Below, piece by piece: positions 8,356-17,569 of a DNA stretch of 64,000 nt (the first letter of the stretch is position 1; each line of letters starts with the position of its first letter). The stretch spans positions 248,001 to 312,000 of the forward strand of contig FREU01000006.1 in the NCBI GenBank assembly GCA_900143615.1, in the 5' to 3' direction. This DNA comes from Rhodobacteraceae bacterium Alg231-30 (GTDB lineage: Bacteria; Pseudomonadota; Alphaproteobacteria; Rhodobacterales; Rhodobacteraceae). The position numbers and the translations under genes are program-made. A model generated the notes under the pieces. That model saw only the letters and a list, made by a program, of their open reading frames with translations, was not told the origin of the DNA and did no database searches.

Positions 8356-8393
8356 ACCTCCTAAATTCAGCTCGATGTGTATCGGGAGGAGGT
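8356..8393 (-). promoter_or_regulatory. Leader hairpin that can mask the aminotransferase Shine-Dalgarno
   Basis: In the minus-strand mRNA, ACCTCCT (positions 8393-8387) can pair over 7 bp with the Shine-Dalgarno AGGAGGT (8362-8356). A small CGAT/ATCG stem lies in the loop. This would hide the ribosome binding site and so could be a translational switch. It matches no riboswitch family that I recognise. Confidence 0.35.
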
Positions 8394-8407
8394 GAAAAAG
8401 CAAAGCC

Positions 8408-8421
8408 TTCCTGATCAGGAA
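8408..8421. promoter_or_regulatory. Perfect 14-bp palindrome upstream of the aminotransferase gene
   Basis: TTCCTGATCAGGAA is a perfect palindrome 58 bp before the aminotransferase start, in the region expected to hold its promoter. It is a candidate operator for an unknown dimeric regulator. Confidence 0.35.
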
Positions 8422-8679
8422 ACACCTTCACAGCAAACCGTCCAACATGTTTCCACTACGCCCTGATAAGAGGCGCCAAGGTCGCAAACTCTTGCTTCCA
8501 ACACGAGGCCCCGCGCACCGCAACATCTTTGGACCGCAACAATCCGACTTGATATTCACCGCAACACCCTTAAATCCCAAACTACGGGCTACCCTTGTCA
8601 CACTCTGCAGCAAGGAAAGGGTGGTTTTTCCCTTCCAAGGCCCCAGTATCTTTTTCAATTTTTTCAAAAGGATGGCGAC
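8422..8679. other. Remainder of the 329-bp divergent intergenic region
   Basis: The space between the aminotransferase gene and the Hint-domain gene holds the two elements listed above and must hold both promoters. An imperfect stem (GGAAAGGG with CCCTTCC, near 8615-8638) lies close to the Hint gene. No further gene, RNA family or repeat was recognised. Confidence 0.4.
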
Positions 8680-9801
8680 ATGGGTGCCTTTGTAGTCTTT
8701 GGTAGCGACGTACTAGATAGCCCAAGTGTGAGCTCCAACAGCGGCGCAGGCAACCAAGGTCAGGGGACTGTCACAGTCAGCGGCGGATCACAGCCGTTTG
8801 AAGATGACGACATCATTGTGTTCACCACAGTTAATGAAACCGCTGATGGCCAATTAAACGGCGGCAGCGCGATTGCTGACATCGTTGTTTACGATTCACT
8901 TGAGGACTATCAAGCGGGCATCATCAAATACAATTACGCCCCACAGAATCCTGGACAAACCGCATCGATTCAAAGCGATGTTAGTGGGCTTGGTGATGGA
9001 TATGTGCGCTTTAATTCCAATGTCTTACAACCGGAAGATGGCGGTCCCACGGTCAATCAATTGTTTGTCGCACCGGGCACAAACCTTGCTGATGCGGCCT
9101 CCCAACCGGGCGGGATCACACTGGACCGCAACCAGGATATTGACTTCAACAACGACGGCAATTTTGACGATCCTCTCGAGGAAGGTGACAATCTTTTCTA
9201 TGTTGGCGACTACACCGCCGCCGTTGTGTGCTTCACCGCTGGGACCAAAATCCTAACCCCCAAGGGAGAAGTGAATATTGAAGACCTCAAACTCGGCGAT
9301 CATGTCGTCACCGTCGACAACGGAAACCAGCCAGTGCGGTGGGTCGGGTGTCGTCGCGTACGCGCGCATGGCCGCATGGCACCGGTTTGTATTGCTGAGA
9401 ACACTTTCGGCGTACACAGAAGCTTAGAAGTCTCGCAAAACCATCGTATCTTGCGACGCGGCCCGGCAATCAGCTTGCTATTTGCCGATCGGGAAGTGTT
9501 GGTCGCAGCCAAGCACCTTGTCGACAATCGCAACGTGACAATCCGAAATGGTGGATGGGTGACATATGTGCATGTCCTTTTTGACGATCATGAATTGGTT
9601 TGGGCAAACGGATTGCTCAGTGAGAGCCTGCTTCCCTCCATCCATAGCATTTCCGCCAACAATTACGCCCAGCTCGAAGCTCTAGACGAGTTTCGCAGCA
9701 TTTTTGGAACAATAGACGAGCGCGAGACGGATCCAACTGTACAAGCCGCCCGAAGATGCCTGATCAAAAGGGAAGCTCTGCTTTTGTTGGCCGAGCAATA
9801 G
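8680..9801 (+). CDS. Hint (Hedgehog/intein) domain protein
   Basis: The 373-residue protein has an acidic, Gly/Asp-rich N-terminal region (1-180) of secreted or adhesin-like composition without a classical signal peptide. A Hint module begins at Cys184 in VVCFTAGTKILTPKGEV, continues through VNIEDLKLGDHVVT, and carries the block-F-like SQNHRIL. Such proteins are common in roseobacters, where they are often multi-copy and may leave by type I secretion. Autoprocessing at Cys184 is an inference. FNNDGNFDDP (157-166) resembles a calcium-binding Asp/Asn/Gly loop. The start ATG follows AAAAGG. The base composition looks more A+T-rich than its neighbours. Confidence 0.8.
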   Translation: MGAFVVFGSDVLDSPSVSSNSGAGNQGQGTVTVSGGSQPFEDDDIIVFTTVNETADGQLNGGSAIADIVVYDSLEDYQAGIIKYNYAPQNPGQTASIQSDVSGLGDGYVRFNSNVLQPEDGGPTVNQLFVAPGTNLADAASQPGGITLDRNQDIDFNNDGNFDDPLEEGDNLFYVGDYTAAVVCFTAGTKILTPKGEVNIEDLKLGDHVVTVDNGNQPVRWVGCRRVRAHGRMAPVCIAENTFGVHRSLEVSQNHRILRRGPAISLLFADREVLVAAKHLVDNRNVTIRNGGWVTYVHVLFDDHELVWANGLLSESLLPSIHSISANNYAQLEALDEFRSIFGTIDERETDPTVQAARRCLIKREALLLLAEQ

Positions 9802-9803
9802 TG

Positions 9804-10262
9804 TCAAAACAGCGGTCCAGGCCGTTTTTCTTCGCTCAGCAAAACGTTGGCCTCAACGTTACCAACTCCGGGTAGCGTCATGATCCGGCGGCGCAAAACG
9901 CGCTCAAAGTCCGGAATGTCGCGCGCTGTCACACGCAGGCGATAATCGTACATACCAAGCACATGCTCGACAGTCTGGACCTCGGGAATAGCTTTGACAG
10001 CCCGCTCAAAGTCTTCCAAAGACACCCGCCCTTTGGTCGCCAGTTTCACGCCCAAAAATACCGTGACGCCAAATCCAAGTTTCTCCCGATCCAGATCCAG
10101 ACGCCGGCCAGAGATAACGCCACTGTCTTGCAACCTTTTGATCCGTCGCCACGTCGCCGGTTGGCTCATCCCCAACTTGCGGCCCAAAACACTTGCGCTT
10201 TGGGTCGCATCGTCGACCAAAGCAAGCAGCAATGCGCGATCAATGTCATCTAAATCGATCAT
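9804..10262 (-). CDS. Lrp/AsnC family regulator (promoter-distal copy)
   Basis: The 152-residue protein has an N-terminal helix-turn-helix (DIDRALLLALVDDA, then SVLGRKLGMSQPATWRRIKRL) and a C-terminal RAM/AsnC ligand-binding domain (VTVFLGVKLA, then VEHVLGMYDYRLRVTARD). Its ATG overlaps the stop of the upstream Lrp gene by 4 bp (ATGA), so the two are translationally coupled. The pair lies divergently from ilvC, which suggests control of branched-chain amino-acid synthesis or a response to leucine-type effectors. That link rests on position alone. Confidence 0.88.
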   Translation of the reverse strand: MIDLDDIDRALLLALVDDATQSASVLGRKLGMSQPATWRRIKRLQDSGVISGRRLDLDREKLGFGVTVFLGVKLATKGRVSLEDFERAVKAIPEVQTVEHVLGMYDYRLRVTARDIPDFERVLRRRIMTLPGVGNVEANVLLSEEKRPGPLF

Positions 10263-10714
10263 AAAGGCAGGCTTTCATCAGACTTGAGGCGCGCAACCTG
10301 CATAAGTGCTTCAATGTCGTTGATATGCGGCAATGTCAGAATTTGGCGGCGGTAGATATCTTGATAATGCGGCATGTCCCGCGCGATCACAGACAGACGC
10401 ACGTCAACCTGCCCAAGGAAAGTCTGTATTTCGATAACTTCACGAACCTGCCGCGCCGCTTCTATAAACTCATCAAAGGCACGCGACTGCGTCTTGTCCA
10501 AGGTCACACGTAAGCTCACCTCAACAGCATACCCCATTGCCTGCCAATCAATCACCGCGCGCTGTCCGCGTAGGATGCCAAGCTCGCGCAACTTCTCAAG
10601 ACGTCGCGTCAATCGCGTCGACGTCAACGTTAAGCGGTCCGCCAAATCCGGAATCGATTGCTCCGGTTCGGCTTGAAGGTAGCGCAATATGCGGCGATCC
10701 AAATCATCAAGCAT
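10259..10714 (-). CDS. Lrp/AsnC family regulator (promoter-proximal copy)
   Basis: The 151-residue protein has a helix-turn-helix (LDRRILRYLQAEPEQSIPDL, then ADRLTLTSTRLTRRLEKL) and an AsnC-type effector domain (EVSLRVTLDK, then IEIQTFLGQVDVRLSVIARD). It diverges from ilvC across 135 bp. It is coupled by an ATGA overlap to a second, only distantly similar Lrp gene. Two tandem half-sized Lrp genes could yield a hetero-oligomeric regulator. The ilvC promoter is the obvious candidate target. Confidence 0.88.
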   Translation of the reverse strand: MLDDLDRRILRYLQAEPEQSIPDLADRLTLTSTRLTRRLEKLRELGILRGQRAVIDWQAMGYAVEVSLRVTLDKTQSRAFDEFIEAARQVREVIEIQTFLGQVDVRLSVIARDMPHYQDIYRRQILTLPHINDIEALMQVARLKSDESLPL

Positions 10715-10837
10715 AAAAACATCACTAAACTATATTCTGGAGAATGAAAACATCACATTCACTCAGAAATACTCAGCTTTCAGCTCTCGCCATTGCGCAC
10801 CAAAAATCTATGATCACCACCAAATACCTCACAATAA

Positions 10838-11872
<1,035 letters not shown>

Positions 11873-11900
11873 TTGGCACACATGTCAGTCGAAAGAATCG

Positions 11901-11932
11901 AAAAGGGGCGCCTTCACTGGTGCCCCTTTTTC
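11901..11932 (+). terminator. Intrinsic terminator of ilvC
   Basis: AAAAGGGGC (11901-11909) pairs with GCCCCTTTT (11922-11930), and the T tract continues. It lies 28 bp after the ilvC stop. Confidence 0.85.
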
Positions 11933-11980
11933 TATTCACCTAGAGAAGCCGCTTGGACCTTCCGCGAGCGTTACGCGGAA

Positions 11981-12190
11981 TTACCCCTTGAGAAGTTCTT
12001 GGCGCTTGGCTTCGTATTCTTTTTCGGTCATCGCCCCTGCATCATATGCCGTTTTTAAGTCGGTCAGTTGTTGACCCGTTGAGACTGTGGTCACGTTTGC
12101 CGACGATTTCGAAGACCGCCCACAAGACGTCAGCGCCAAAGACGCACAGACCATCACAACAACTAGCTTCGTGATATTCATTGCTTTCAT
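11981..12190 (-). CDS. Small SHOCT-domain lipoprotein
   Basis: The 69-residue precursor has a lipoprotein signal peptide ending in the lipobox LTSC (LALTSCGR). Acylation of that Cys would leave a mature peptide of about 46 residues. The C-terminal half (LTDLKTAYDAGAMTEKEYEAKRQELLKG) fits the short SHOCT helix-turn-helix motif, which often assists oligomerisation. An alternative ATG at 12181 (MNITKL) is equally good. It points toward the ilvC terminator and diverges from the EamA permease. Its function is unknown. Confidence 0.75.
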   Translation of the reverse strand: MKAMNITKLVVVMVCASLALTSCGRSSKSSANVTTVSTGQQLTDLKTAYDAGAMTEKEYEAKRQELLKG

Positions 12191-12390
12191 TCCCCTAATT
12201 TGCTTTCACAACTTAAGGCCGCAGCTCAAAAACATGCAACCTTTGGCTTTGGTAAACGCCACTCAGTGTTCCAATATTTTGACCTTTCCGCCAAGACAGC
12301 ACGCTTGTAAAAAATTTCAAATTTCGAACAAACATTCCCCTTCACTCAATGGCTTCTTGCTCACCATGCTCCCCCGTGCCACTCAGTCAT

Positions 12391-13302
12391 ATGAAGTCAC
12401 CTATCCCAAATAAACTCGATTGGATCATGGTTGCCGCTCTGGGTGTGATCTGGGGTGGCACTTTCATGGTTCAAAAACTGGCGCTTGGGCATTTGCCGCC
12501 CTTCTGGGTCGCCGCTGGCCGAATTGGGTTTGCGGCAGTCATCACCACTGTTATTTGGCAGGCACGCGGTGGTCTTATGTTCACCCAATCCAAAACAGAC
12601 TGGCCGAGATTATTGGTGGCGTCGATCTTTAGCGCCGCTGTCCCGTTTATGTTTTTGGCTTGGGCCCAACAATACGTCACTTCGGCCTTTACTGGCGTGT
12701 CAATGGCAGCTGTTGCATTGATTGTTTTGCCACTGGCCCACCTCCTTGTACCCGGCGAAAGAATGACCGTGCGCCGCAGTTTTGGATTCTTGATTGGTTT
12801 CGCGGGGGTTTTGGTTCTAATCGGCCCTTCGGCGTTTGCCAGCAGTGGCAGCCCATATGAAAAATTCGGGCAATTAGCCTGCCTTGGCGCGGCCGCCTGC
12901 TATGCAATCTCATCAGTCATCATGCGCCGGCTTCCTCCGCTAGACCCGGTTGGGCTCGCCGCTGCGACCCTTCTGTTTGGATCAGCCGTCGTCATTCCGA
13001 TCGCATTCTTGAAGCACGGCTTGCCACCCATCCCATCGAATGAAGGATTGGCGCTTGTTGCTCTCTTGGGGCTGGTGCCGACCGCCGCCGCCAGCCTCCT
13101 GCGTATTGTGGTCATTCGTAGCGCAGGCCCGGTCTTCATGAGTTTGACCAACTATCAGGTCCCACTATGGTCGGTCATTTTTGGCGTGACACTGATGGGA
13201 GAACCCGTGCCGAACACATTGGTCTGGGGAGCAATCCTGATTCTCGTGGGAGTGGCTCTAAGTCAATACGGCGCGCTAAAACGTCTGTTCTCCAAGAGAT
13301 AA
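12391..13302 (+). CDS. EamA/DMT family permease
   Basis: This 303-residue inner-membrane protein has ten predicted hydrophobic helices in two EamA repeats. The signature GVIWGGTFMVQKLALGHLPP lies in the first repeat, and the second runs from about residue 155. Family members export metabolites or amino acids; the substrate cannot be predicted. The frame is open from 12349, but the ATG at 12391 directly precedes the hydrophilic lead-in to helix 1. No clear Shine-Dalgarno is visible. It converges on glmM. Confidence 0.85.
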   Translation: MKSPIPNKLDWIMVAALGVIWGGTFMVQKLALGHLPPFWVAAGRIGFAAVITTVIWQARGGLMFTQSKTDWPRLLVASIFSAAVPFMFLAWAQQYVTSAFTGVSMAAVALIVLPLAHLLVPGERMTVRRSFGFLIGFAGVLVLIGPSAFASSGSPYEKFGQLACLGAAACYAISSVIMRRLPPLDPVGLAAATLLFGSAVVIPIAFLKHGLPPIPSNEGLALVALLGLVPTAAASLLRIVVIRSAGPVFMSLTNYQVPLWSVIFGVTLMGEPVPNTLVWGAILILVGVALSQYGALKRLFSKR

Positions 13303-13309
13303 GGAAAAG

Positions 13310-14656
13310 TCAGCTCACCGCTTCTGTCACTGCGTCCACAACACTGTCCACCGTGCGCTCCAGCAGGTCCGCATCCTCGCATTCAGCCATAACGCGCACC
13401 AAAGGTTCCGTGCCCGATTTACGGATCAGCAATCGCCCATTCCCGACCAGCGCCGCCTCAGCAGATTGAATCGCCAGCTTCACGCGCTCAGTTTCCAGAG
13501 GTGTCTGACCAATGCCGTAGCGCACATTCTTAAGCATCTGCGGCACTGTCTCAAACACTTGTGCCAACTCCGATGCTTTGCGCCCGGTTTCAACCATCGC
13601 CGCCAAAAACTGCAAGCCCGCCATAAGCCCATCACCAGTTGTCGCGTAATCGGTCATGACAATATGGCCCGATTGCTCACCACCAAGATTGAATCCACCC
13701 TTGCGCATCGCTTCGACCACATAACGGTCGCCAACAGCCGTGCGTTCGAGGCGCAAACCTTTGCCTTCCAGAAAGCGCTCCAAGCCGAGATTGGACATCA
13801 CCGTCGCAACCAATGCGCCGCCTTTCAACTGACCACTCTCGGCCCAACGCGACGCCAACAACCCCATGATCTGATCACCATCAGCGACCTGACCAGTCTC
13901 ATCGATGATCATCACGCGGTCTGCGTCACCATCCAGACAGATACCCACATCTGCGCCATGCGCCACAACCGTTTCGCTTGCCACAAGAGGCTTAGTTGAT
14001 CCGCAATCTTTGTTTATATTCAATCCATTAGGCGCAACCCCAACAGGAATAACTTCCGCGCCAAGCTCCCAGAGAGCTTCCGGAGCGGCACGATATGCAG
14101 CGCCATTGGCACAATCAATAACCACTTTGATTCCGCTCAATGGCAGGTCGCGCGGTAGTGAACTTTTGACCCGCTCGATATAACGGAACCGACCGTCATC
14201 AATACGTTTCGCCCGACCGATGTTTTGTGGTTGAACAGGCTCCACACCGGTCTCAATCAAACGTTCAATTTCCATCTCGGCATCATCACTCAACTTAAAG
14301 CCATCCGGCCCAAAGAATTTGATGCCATTGTCTTCAGCCGGATTGTGGCTGGCCGAGATCATGACTCCCAAATCAGCCCGCATGGATGTGGTCAGCAATC
14401 CCACGGCCGGAGTAGGTACCGGCCCGAGCAAGAAAACATTCATACCCGTCGAGGTCAGACCAGCTGTTAACGCATTCTCAAACATATACCCTGACAAGCG
14501 CGTATCTTTTCCGATCACGACGCGATGCTGGTTATTGCCGTCATTGCGGAAGTAACGGCCCACGGCAGCGCCAATCCGCAAAGCCATCTCTGCAGTCATC
14601 GGCGCGATATTTGCGGTACCGCGCACCCCGTCGGTTCCAAACAGCTTACGCGTCAT
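13310..14656 (-). CDS. glmM: Phosphoglucosamine mutase
   Basis: This enzyme converts glucosamine-6-phosphate to glucosamine-1-phosphate for peptidoglycan and LPS precursors. The 448-residue protein has the start FGTDGVRG, the phosphoserine loop ISASHNP (active Ser103), the Mg-binding DGDADR, the sugar-binding GGEQSGH and the phosphate-binding [10 protein letters not shown], all in the normal order. It overlaps the folP reading frame by 11 bp, so folB-folP-glmM is an operon. This linkage of folP and glmM is widespread in bacteria. Confidence 0.97.
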   Translation of the reverse strand: MTRKLFGTDGVRGTANIAPMTAEMALRIGAAVGRYFRNDGNNQHRVVIGKDTRLSGYMFENALTAGLTSTGMNVFLLGPVPTPAVGLLTTSMRADLGVMISASHNPAEDNGIKFFGPDGFKLSDDAEMEIERLIETGVEPVQPQNIGRAKRIDDGRFRYIERVKSSLPRDLPLSGIKVVIDCANGAAYRAAPEALWELGAEVIPVGVAPNGLNINKDCGSTKPLVASETVVAHGADVGICLDGDADRVMIIDETGQVADGDQIMGLLASRWAESGQLKGGALVATVMSNLGLERFLEGKGLRLERTAVGDRYVVEAMRKGGFNLGGEQSGHIVMTDYATTGDGLMAGLQFLAAMVETGRKASELAQVFETVPQMLKNVRYGIGQTPLETERVKLAIQSAEAALVGNGRLLIRKSGTEPLVRVMAECEDADLLERTVDSVVDAVTEAVS

Positions 14657-15665
14657 TTACTTCTCCTGTTGTCACAGCCTGCCACAAGCTCACCGCCTGC
14701 CGCGTCTCAGCCACATCATGAACACGTAGGATTTGCACGCCCTGCGCAATGGCTTCAAGCGCCACCGCCAAGGACCCCGGCATTCTCTCTGTTGCGATGT
14801 CTACATTCCCGATTGTGCCAATAAATCGCTTACGCGATGCCCCAAGCAAAACCGAGCAGCCTAAAGAATGGAACAAACTGATCCGCGACAGAAGCCGCAG
14901 GTTATGCGCCATTGTTTTACCAAACCCGATACCCGGATCAATCACGATATTGCTGCGTGCAAGACCAAGAGCTTCAAGACGTTGCACCTTGTCTTCTAAA
15001 AAATCATACACATCCAGCAAAACATCCTCGTATGTCGGATCATTTTGCATGGTTTGCGGATCACCCTGCGTGTGCATCACGCAAACCACCGCTTGCGCTT
15101 GCGCGCAAAGAGGTGCGAGAGCTGAATCAAACGTCAGCCCCGAAACGTCATTGACCAGAAATGCGCCATGCTCCAAAGCCGCCTGCGCTACTTCAGCTTT
15201 ACGGGTATCAATGCTGACTGGCGCGCCAAGCTCTTTGGATATTGCTGCAATCACTGGGGACGTGCGCGCAATTTCAGCTTCAATTGGCACTTCGACTGCG
15301 CCCGGCCTTGTAGATTCTCCACCAACATCAATAACAGTTGCGCCAGCTGCCAACATCGTACGAGCGTGCGCCAAGGCATGCGCAGAGCCAGAGTACTTTC
15401 CGCCGTCGGAAAAACTATCAGGAGTAACGTTGAGAATGCCCATGATCTGGGGGCGGTTGACCCGCACCCGCCCCAGTTTTGGGCGCGCGGCACAGATCTG
15501 CTTCAAAATCCGGTCCGGCACCTCAGAAACTGGAATAATTTGCGCGGCCTTACCGCGTTCAAAACGCTCGATTTGGGTGAACCATGCCCAGCCTCCCGCA
15601 ATAGTGCGCGCGCCATCCGGACGCGCGACATCGGTTTGAGGGATCGCTCGAAAATACGTAGTCAT
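14646..15665 (-). CDS. folP: Dihydropteroate synthase
   Basis: The enzyme condenses 6-hydroxymethyl-dihydropterin pyrophosphate with p-aminobenzoate in folate synthesis. The TIM-barrel core begins near residue 72 with [16 protein letters not shown]. It contains [40 protein letters not shown] and the C-terminal LRVHDV. About 70 residues precede the core, a longer N-terminus than the usual 270-280-residue enzyme. The ATG at 15665 (MTTYFRA) is chosen; 15674 (MSDMTT) is possible. The gene sits between folB and glmM and overlaps the latter. Confidence 0.95.
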   Translation of the reverse strand: MTTYFRAIPQTDVARPDGARTIAGGWAWFTQIERFERGKAAQIIPVSEVPDRILKQICAARPKLGRVRVNRPQIMGILNVTPDSFSDGGKYSGSAHALAHARTMLAAGATVIDVGGESTRPGAVEVPIEAEIARTSPVIAAISKELGAPVSIDTRKAEVAQAALEHGAFLVNDVSGLTFDSALAPLCAQAQAVVCVMHTQGDPQTMQNDPTYEDVLLDVYDFLEDKVQRLEALGLARSNIVIDPGIGFGKTMAHNLRLLSRISLFHSLGCSVLLGASRKRFIGTIGNVDIATERMPGSLAVALEAIAQGVQILRVHDVAETRQAVSLWQAVTTGEVNDA

Positions 15666-15704
15666 GTCAGACAAATGCGAAATCGTTCAGGAAAAAGCAA
15701 GGCC

Positions 15705-16634
15705 TTAGAGCTTGGCCTGCCCCACCGCGACACATGTTGCAGGAATAGACAGTTCTAATGGCAGCTCTGCGCCAATGATCCAAAAATCTTGCGCTTGCAT
15801 GTGCTCGGCGAACCAAGCTCCAAGCGCCAAGGTGTCTTTTGCAGAAGACGATGGACCATCGACCGCATCCAATACCATTTTGGAGGGTGCCCAAACACAG
15901 GTCTGACCGTTGCGCATGGCCCAATCCATTTCGGTGCGAGTGCTCACAACGACGCAGCGCTCATCTTTTGAAGCCAGCGCCCATGCATTTTGCTCAATAG
16001 CGAGGAGATCAATTCGCCGCTGCGTCATTGCATGACCTGTCACAGGTGTCTCCGCTTCAGGGGCACCGACACAAAACACCAAAGGCACGCTCAAAGCTTG
16101 CAGCTGATCAATCCACGCTTTTAGCAGCGACGAGTTCAAAGCCTCATTGGACAGGAAAACGACGCGCGGATGCGGCGCATCAGCTTCTTCTGTGCTGGCA
16201 ACCAACGTCGGCACGACACTCTTGCTGCGCGCGATCTCAACACCCAGCGCACCAGGGCCGCGATCCAGCTTCTCGATGCGGACAAACACGCGCATGGCTT
16301 GCGGCTCAATCAGGATACGTTCGGCGACACGGGCGGCCAAGGTCTCCAATAGGTTCAACCGTTCCGCTGCCAACTCATGCGCAATCGCTTCGGTCACCCG
16401 ATCATATGAAAGAATGCGATCAACATCATCCTCAACAGGGTCGGTTAGCGGTCTAACTTCGACGACTACGTTAAAGCAGATACGCTGCGAATGGCCGCGT
16501 TCGGCCTGAAACGCTCCGATATCGACCTCCACGATATGGTCTCGCAGGGAAATCCGATCAAGAGGATCCTTGCTGGCGGTCGCTTCCGCACGCTCTGAGG
16601 GGTGGGCAAAGGCCAGCCGAATTTCGTTGCTCAC
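15705..16634 (-). CDS. folB: Dihydroneopterin aldolase fused to a C-terminal amino-acid-kinase-like domain
   Basis: Residues about 25-140 form a FolB domain (ISLRDHIVEVDIGAFQAERG, then LSYDRVTEAIAHEL, ERLNLLETLAARVAERI and RVFVRIEKLD). This domain cleaves dihydroneopterin to 6-hydroxymethyl-dihydropterin. Family members are normally near 120 residues, but this protein has 309. The extra 150 residues (VVFLSNEALNSSLLKAWIDQ onward, ending with WAPSKMVLDA and KDTLALGAWFAEHM) look to me like a degenerate amino-acid-kinase fold of the MfnE type. That is an inference from motif shape. The gene leads the folB-folP-glmM operon. The other folate gene in the window is folE2. Confidence 0.88.
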   Translation of the reverse strand: MSNEIRLAFAHPSERAEATASKDPLDRISLRDHIVEVDIGAFQAERGHSQRICFNVVVEVRPLTDPVEDDVDRILSYDRVTEAIAHELAAERLNLLETLAARVAERILIEPQAMRVFVRIEKLDRGPGALGVEIARSKSVVPTLVASTEEADAPHPRVVFLSNEALNSSLLKAWIDQLQALSVPLVFCVGAPEAETPVTGHAMTQRRIDLLAIEQNAWALASKDERCVVVSTRTEMDWAMRNGQTCVWAPSKMVLDAVDGPSSSAKDTLALGAWFAEHMQAQDFWIIGAELPLELSIPATCVAVGQAKL

Positions 16635-16771
16635 GGCGTTGCTCCTGTGGTCAAGGTTTCGCGCACTTTAAAAGCTGCACGGCCAGCTACCAGAGCGCGA
16701 GACGTCATACCATAGCCCAAATACGTCACATCTGACGCGCAACGCGCTTAATTTGTGTCAGTTGAGTACCG

Positions 16772-17440
16772 TCAGTTTAAGGTAAGACGCGTTGGCATAC
16801 GATAAAAGTGATGAACGCCAATGGTTGCGGTGCGTGGAAACTGTTGTGCCCAACGCGGATTCACTGCTTTCGTATGGTAATGCGTCGCACCATCGGTCAA
16901 CGCGCTAGACGCACCATCAATGGTCATACGGGCAACTTTACCCACCCGTTCATAAGCGTCTGCCTCGCGAATTTTGTTAGCGACGCCATCGCAGTTGTAG
17001 GTAAATTGGCACTGATACTTGCGACCACTCTCGGTGCCCTGTTTCACGACACCACAAACACTTTCCGGAAAGTTTGAATGGGCCGCGCGGTTCATAATGA
17101 CTTCCGCCACCGCAAACTGACCTTTTACGCTTTCGCCACGGGCCTCAAAGTAGAGAGCCTCGGCAAGACAAGACCATTGCTCATCGCGCTTTTGTTCGGC
17201 AACGGCGGGTTGCTGGTCTACCCAAGCGCGCGACAATGTGATCTCGATCGGTGCCGGAGTTTTCTTGGGGGCAAAGATATCGCGTAGTGTCTTGCCGTCA
17301 AACAGCGTGACGCGCTGAAACTGCTCGGTCTCAACTGGCTCATCTGAAGGAGCCTCTGCCAAAGTTGCAGTTGCCGAAAGCGAAAACGCCAAAACTAATC
17401 CATGTAGAATTCGTATTTTTGCCATAGTTCCAAAATCCAT
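16772..17440 (-). CDS. Secreted SleB-type cell wall hydrolase
   Basis: The protein is 222 residues (217 from the internal ATG at 17425). It has a Sec signal peptide (ILHGLVLAFSLSATATLAEA) and a C-terminal Hydrolase_2/SleB domain from about residue 85. The likely catalytic Glu is in EALYFEARGESVKGQFAVAE, with VIMNRAAHSNFPESVCGVV and the conserved THYHTKAVNPRWA following. It should act in the periplasm on peptidoglycan as a lytic transglycosylase or amidase-like enzyme. Three cysteines may form disulfides. It is transcribed alone, downstream of the PEP-utilizing enzyme on the same strand. Confidence 0.87.
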   Translation of the reverse strand: MDFGTMAKIRILHGLVLAFSLSATATLAEAPSDEPVETEQFQRVTLFDGKTLRDIFAPKKTPAPIEITLSRAWVDQQPAVAEQKRDEQWSCLAEALYFEARGESVKGQFAVAEVIMNRAAHSNFPESVCGVVKQGTESGRKYQCQFTYNCDGVANKIREADAYERVGKVARMTIDGASSALTDGATHYHTKAVNPRWAQQFPRTATIGVHHFYRMPTRLTLN

Positions 17441-17569
17441 AACGGCCCGTTAAGCCAAAATTCAGGCGCTCCTTTAGCCCAAAAAGCCCAAAGGAGTCCA
17501 CCCAAGCGAACGGCCGACATAAGCTTCATTTTGTCGCTGTCAAGGGGATGGTGTTGAAATTAAACGATT

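Noticed and set aside
14749-15639. Plus-strand open frame of 296 codons over folP
   Set aside because: It is antisense to a certain folP gene. It is rich in Ser/Thr/Arg as expected of a shadow frame in G+C-rich DNA.
17469-17496. CTCCTTT/AAAGGAG inverted repeat upstream of the SleB-type gene
   Set aside because: A 7-bp stem with a 14-nt loop is too weak to call as an operator or terminator on its own.
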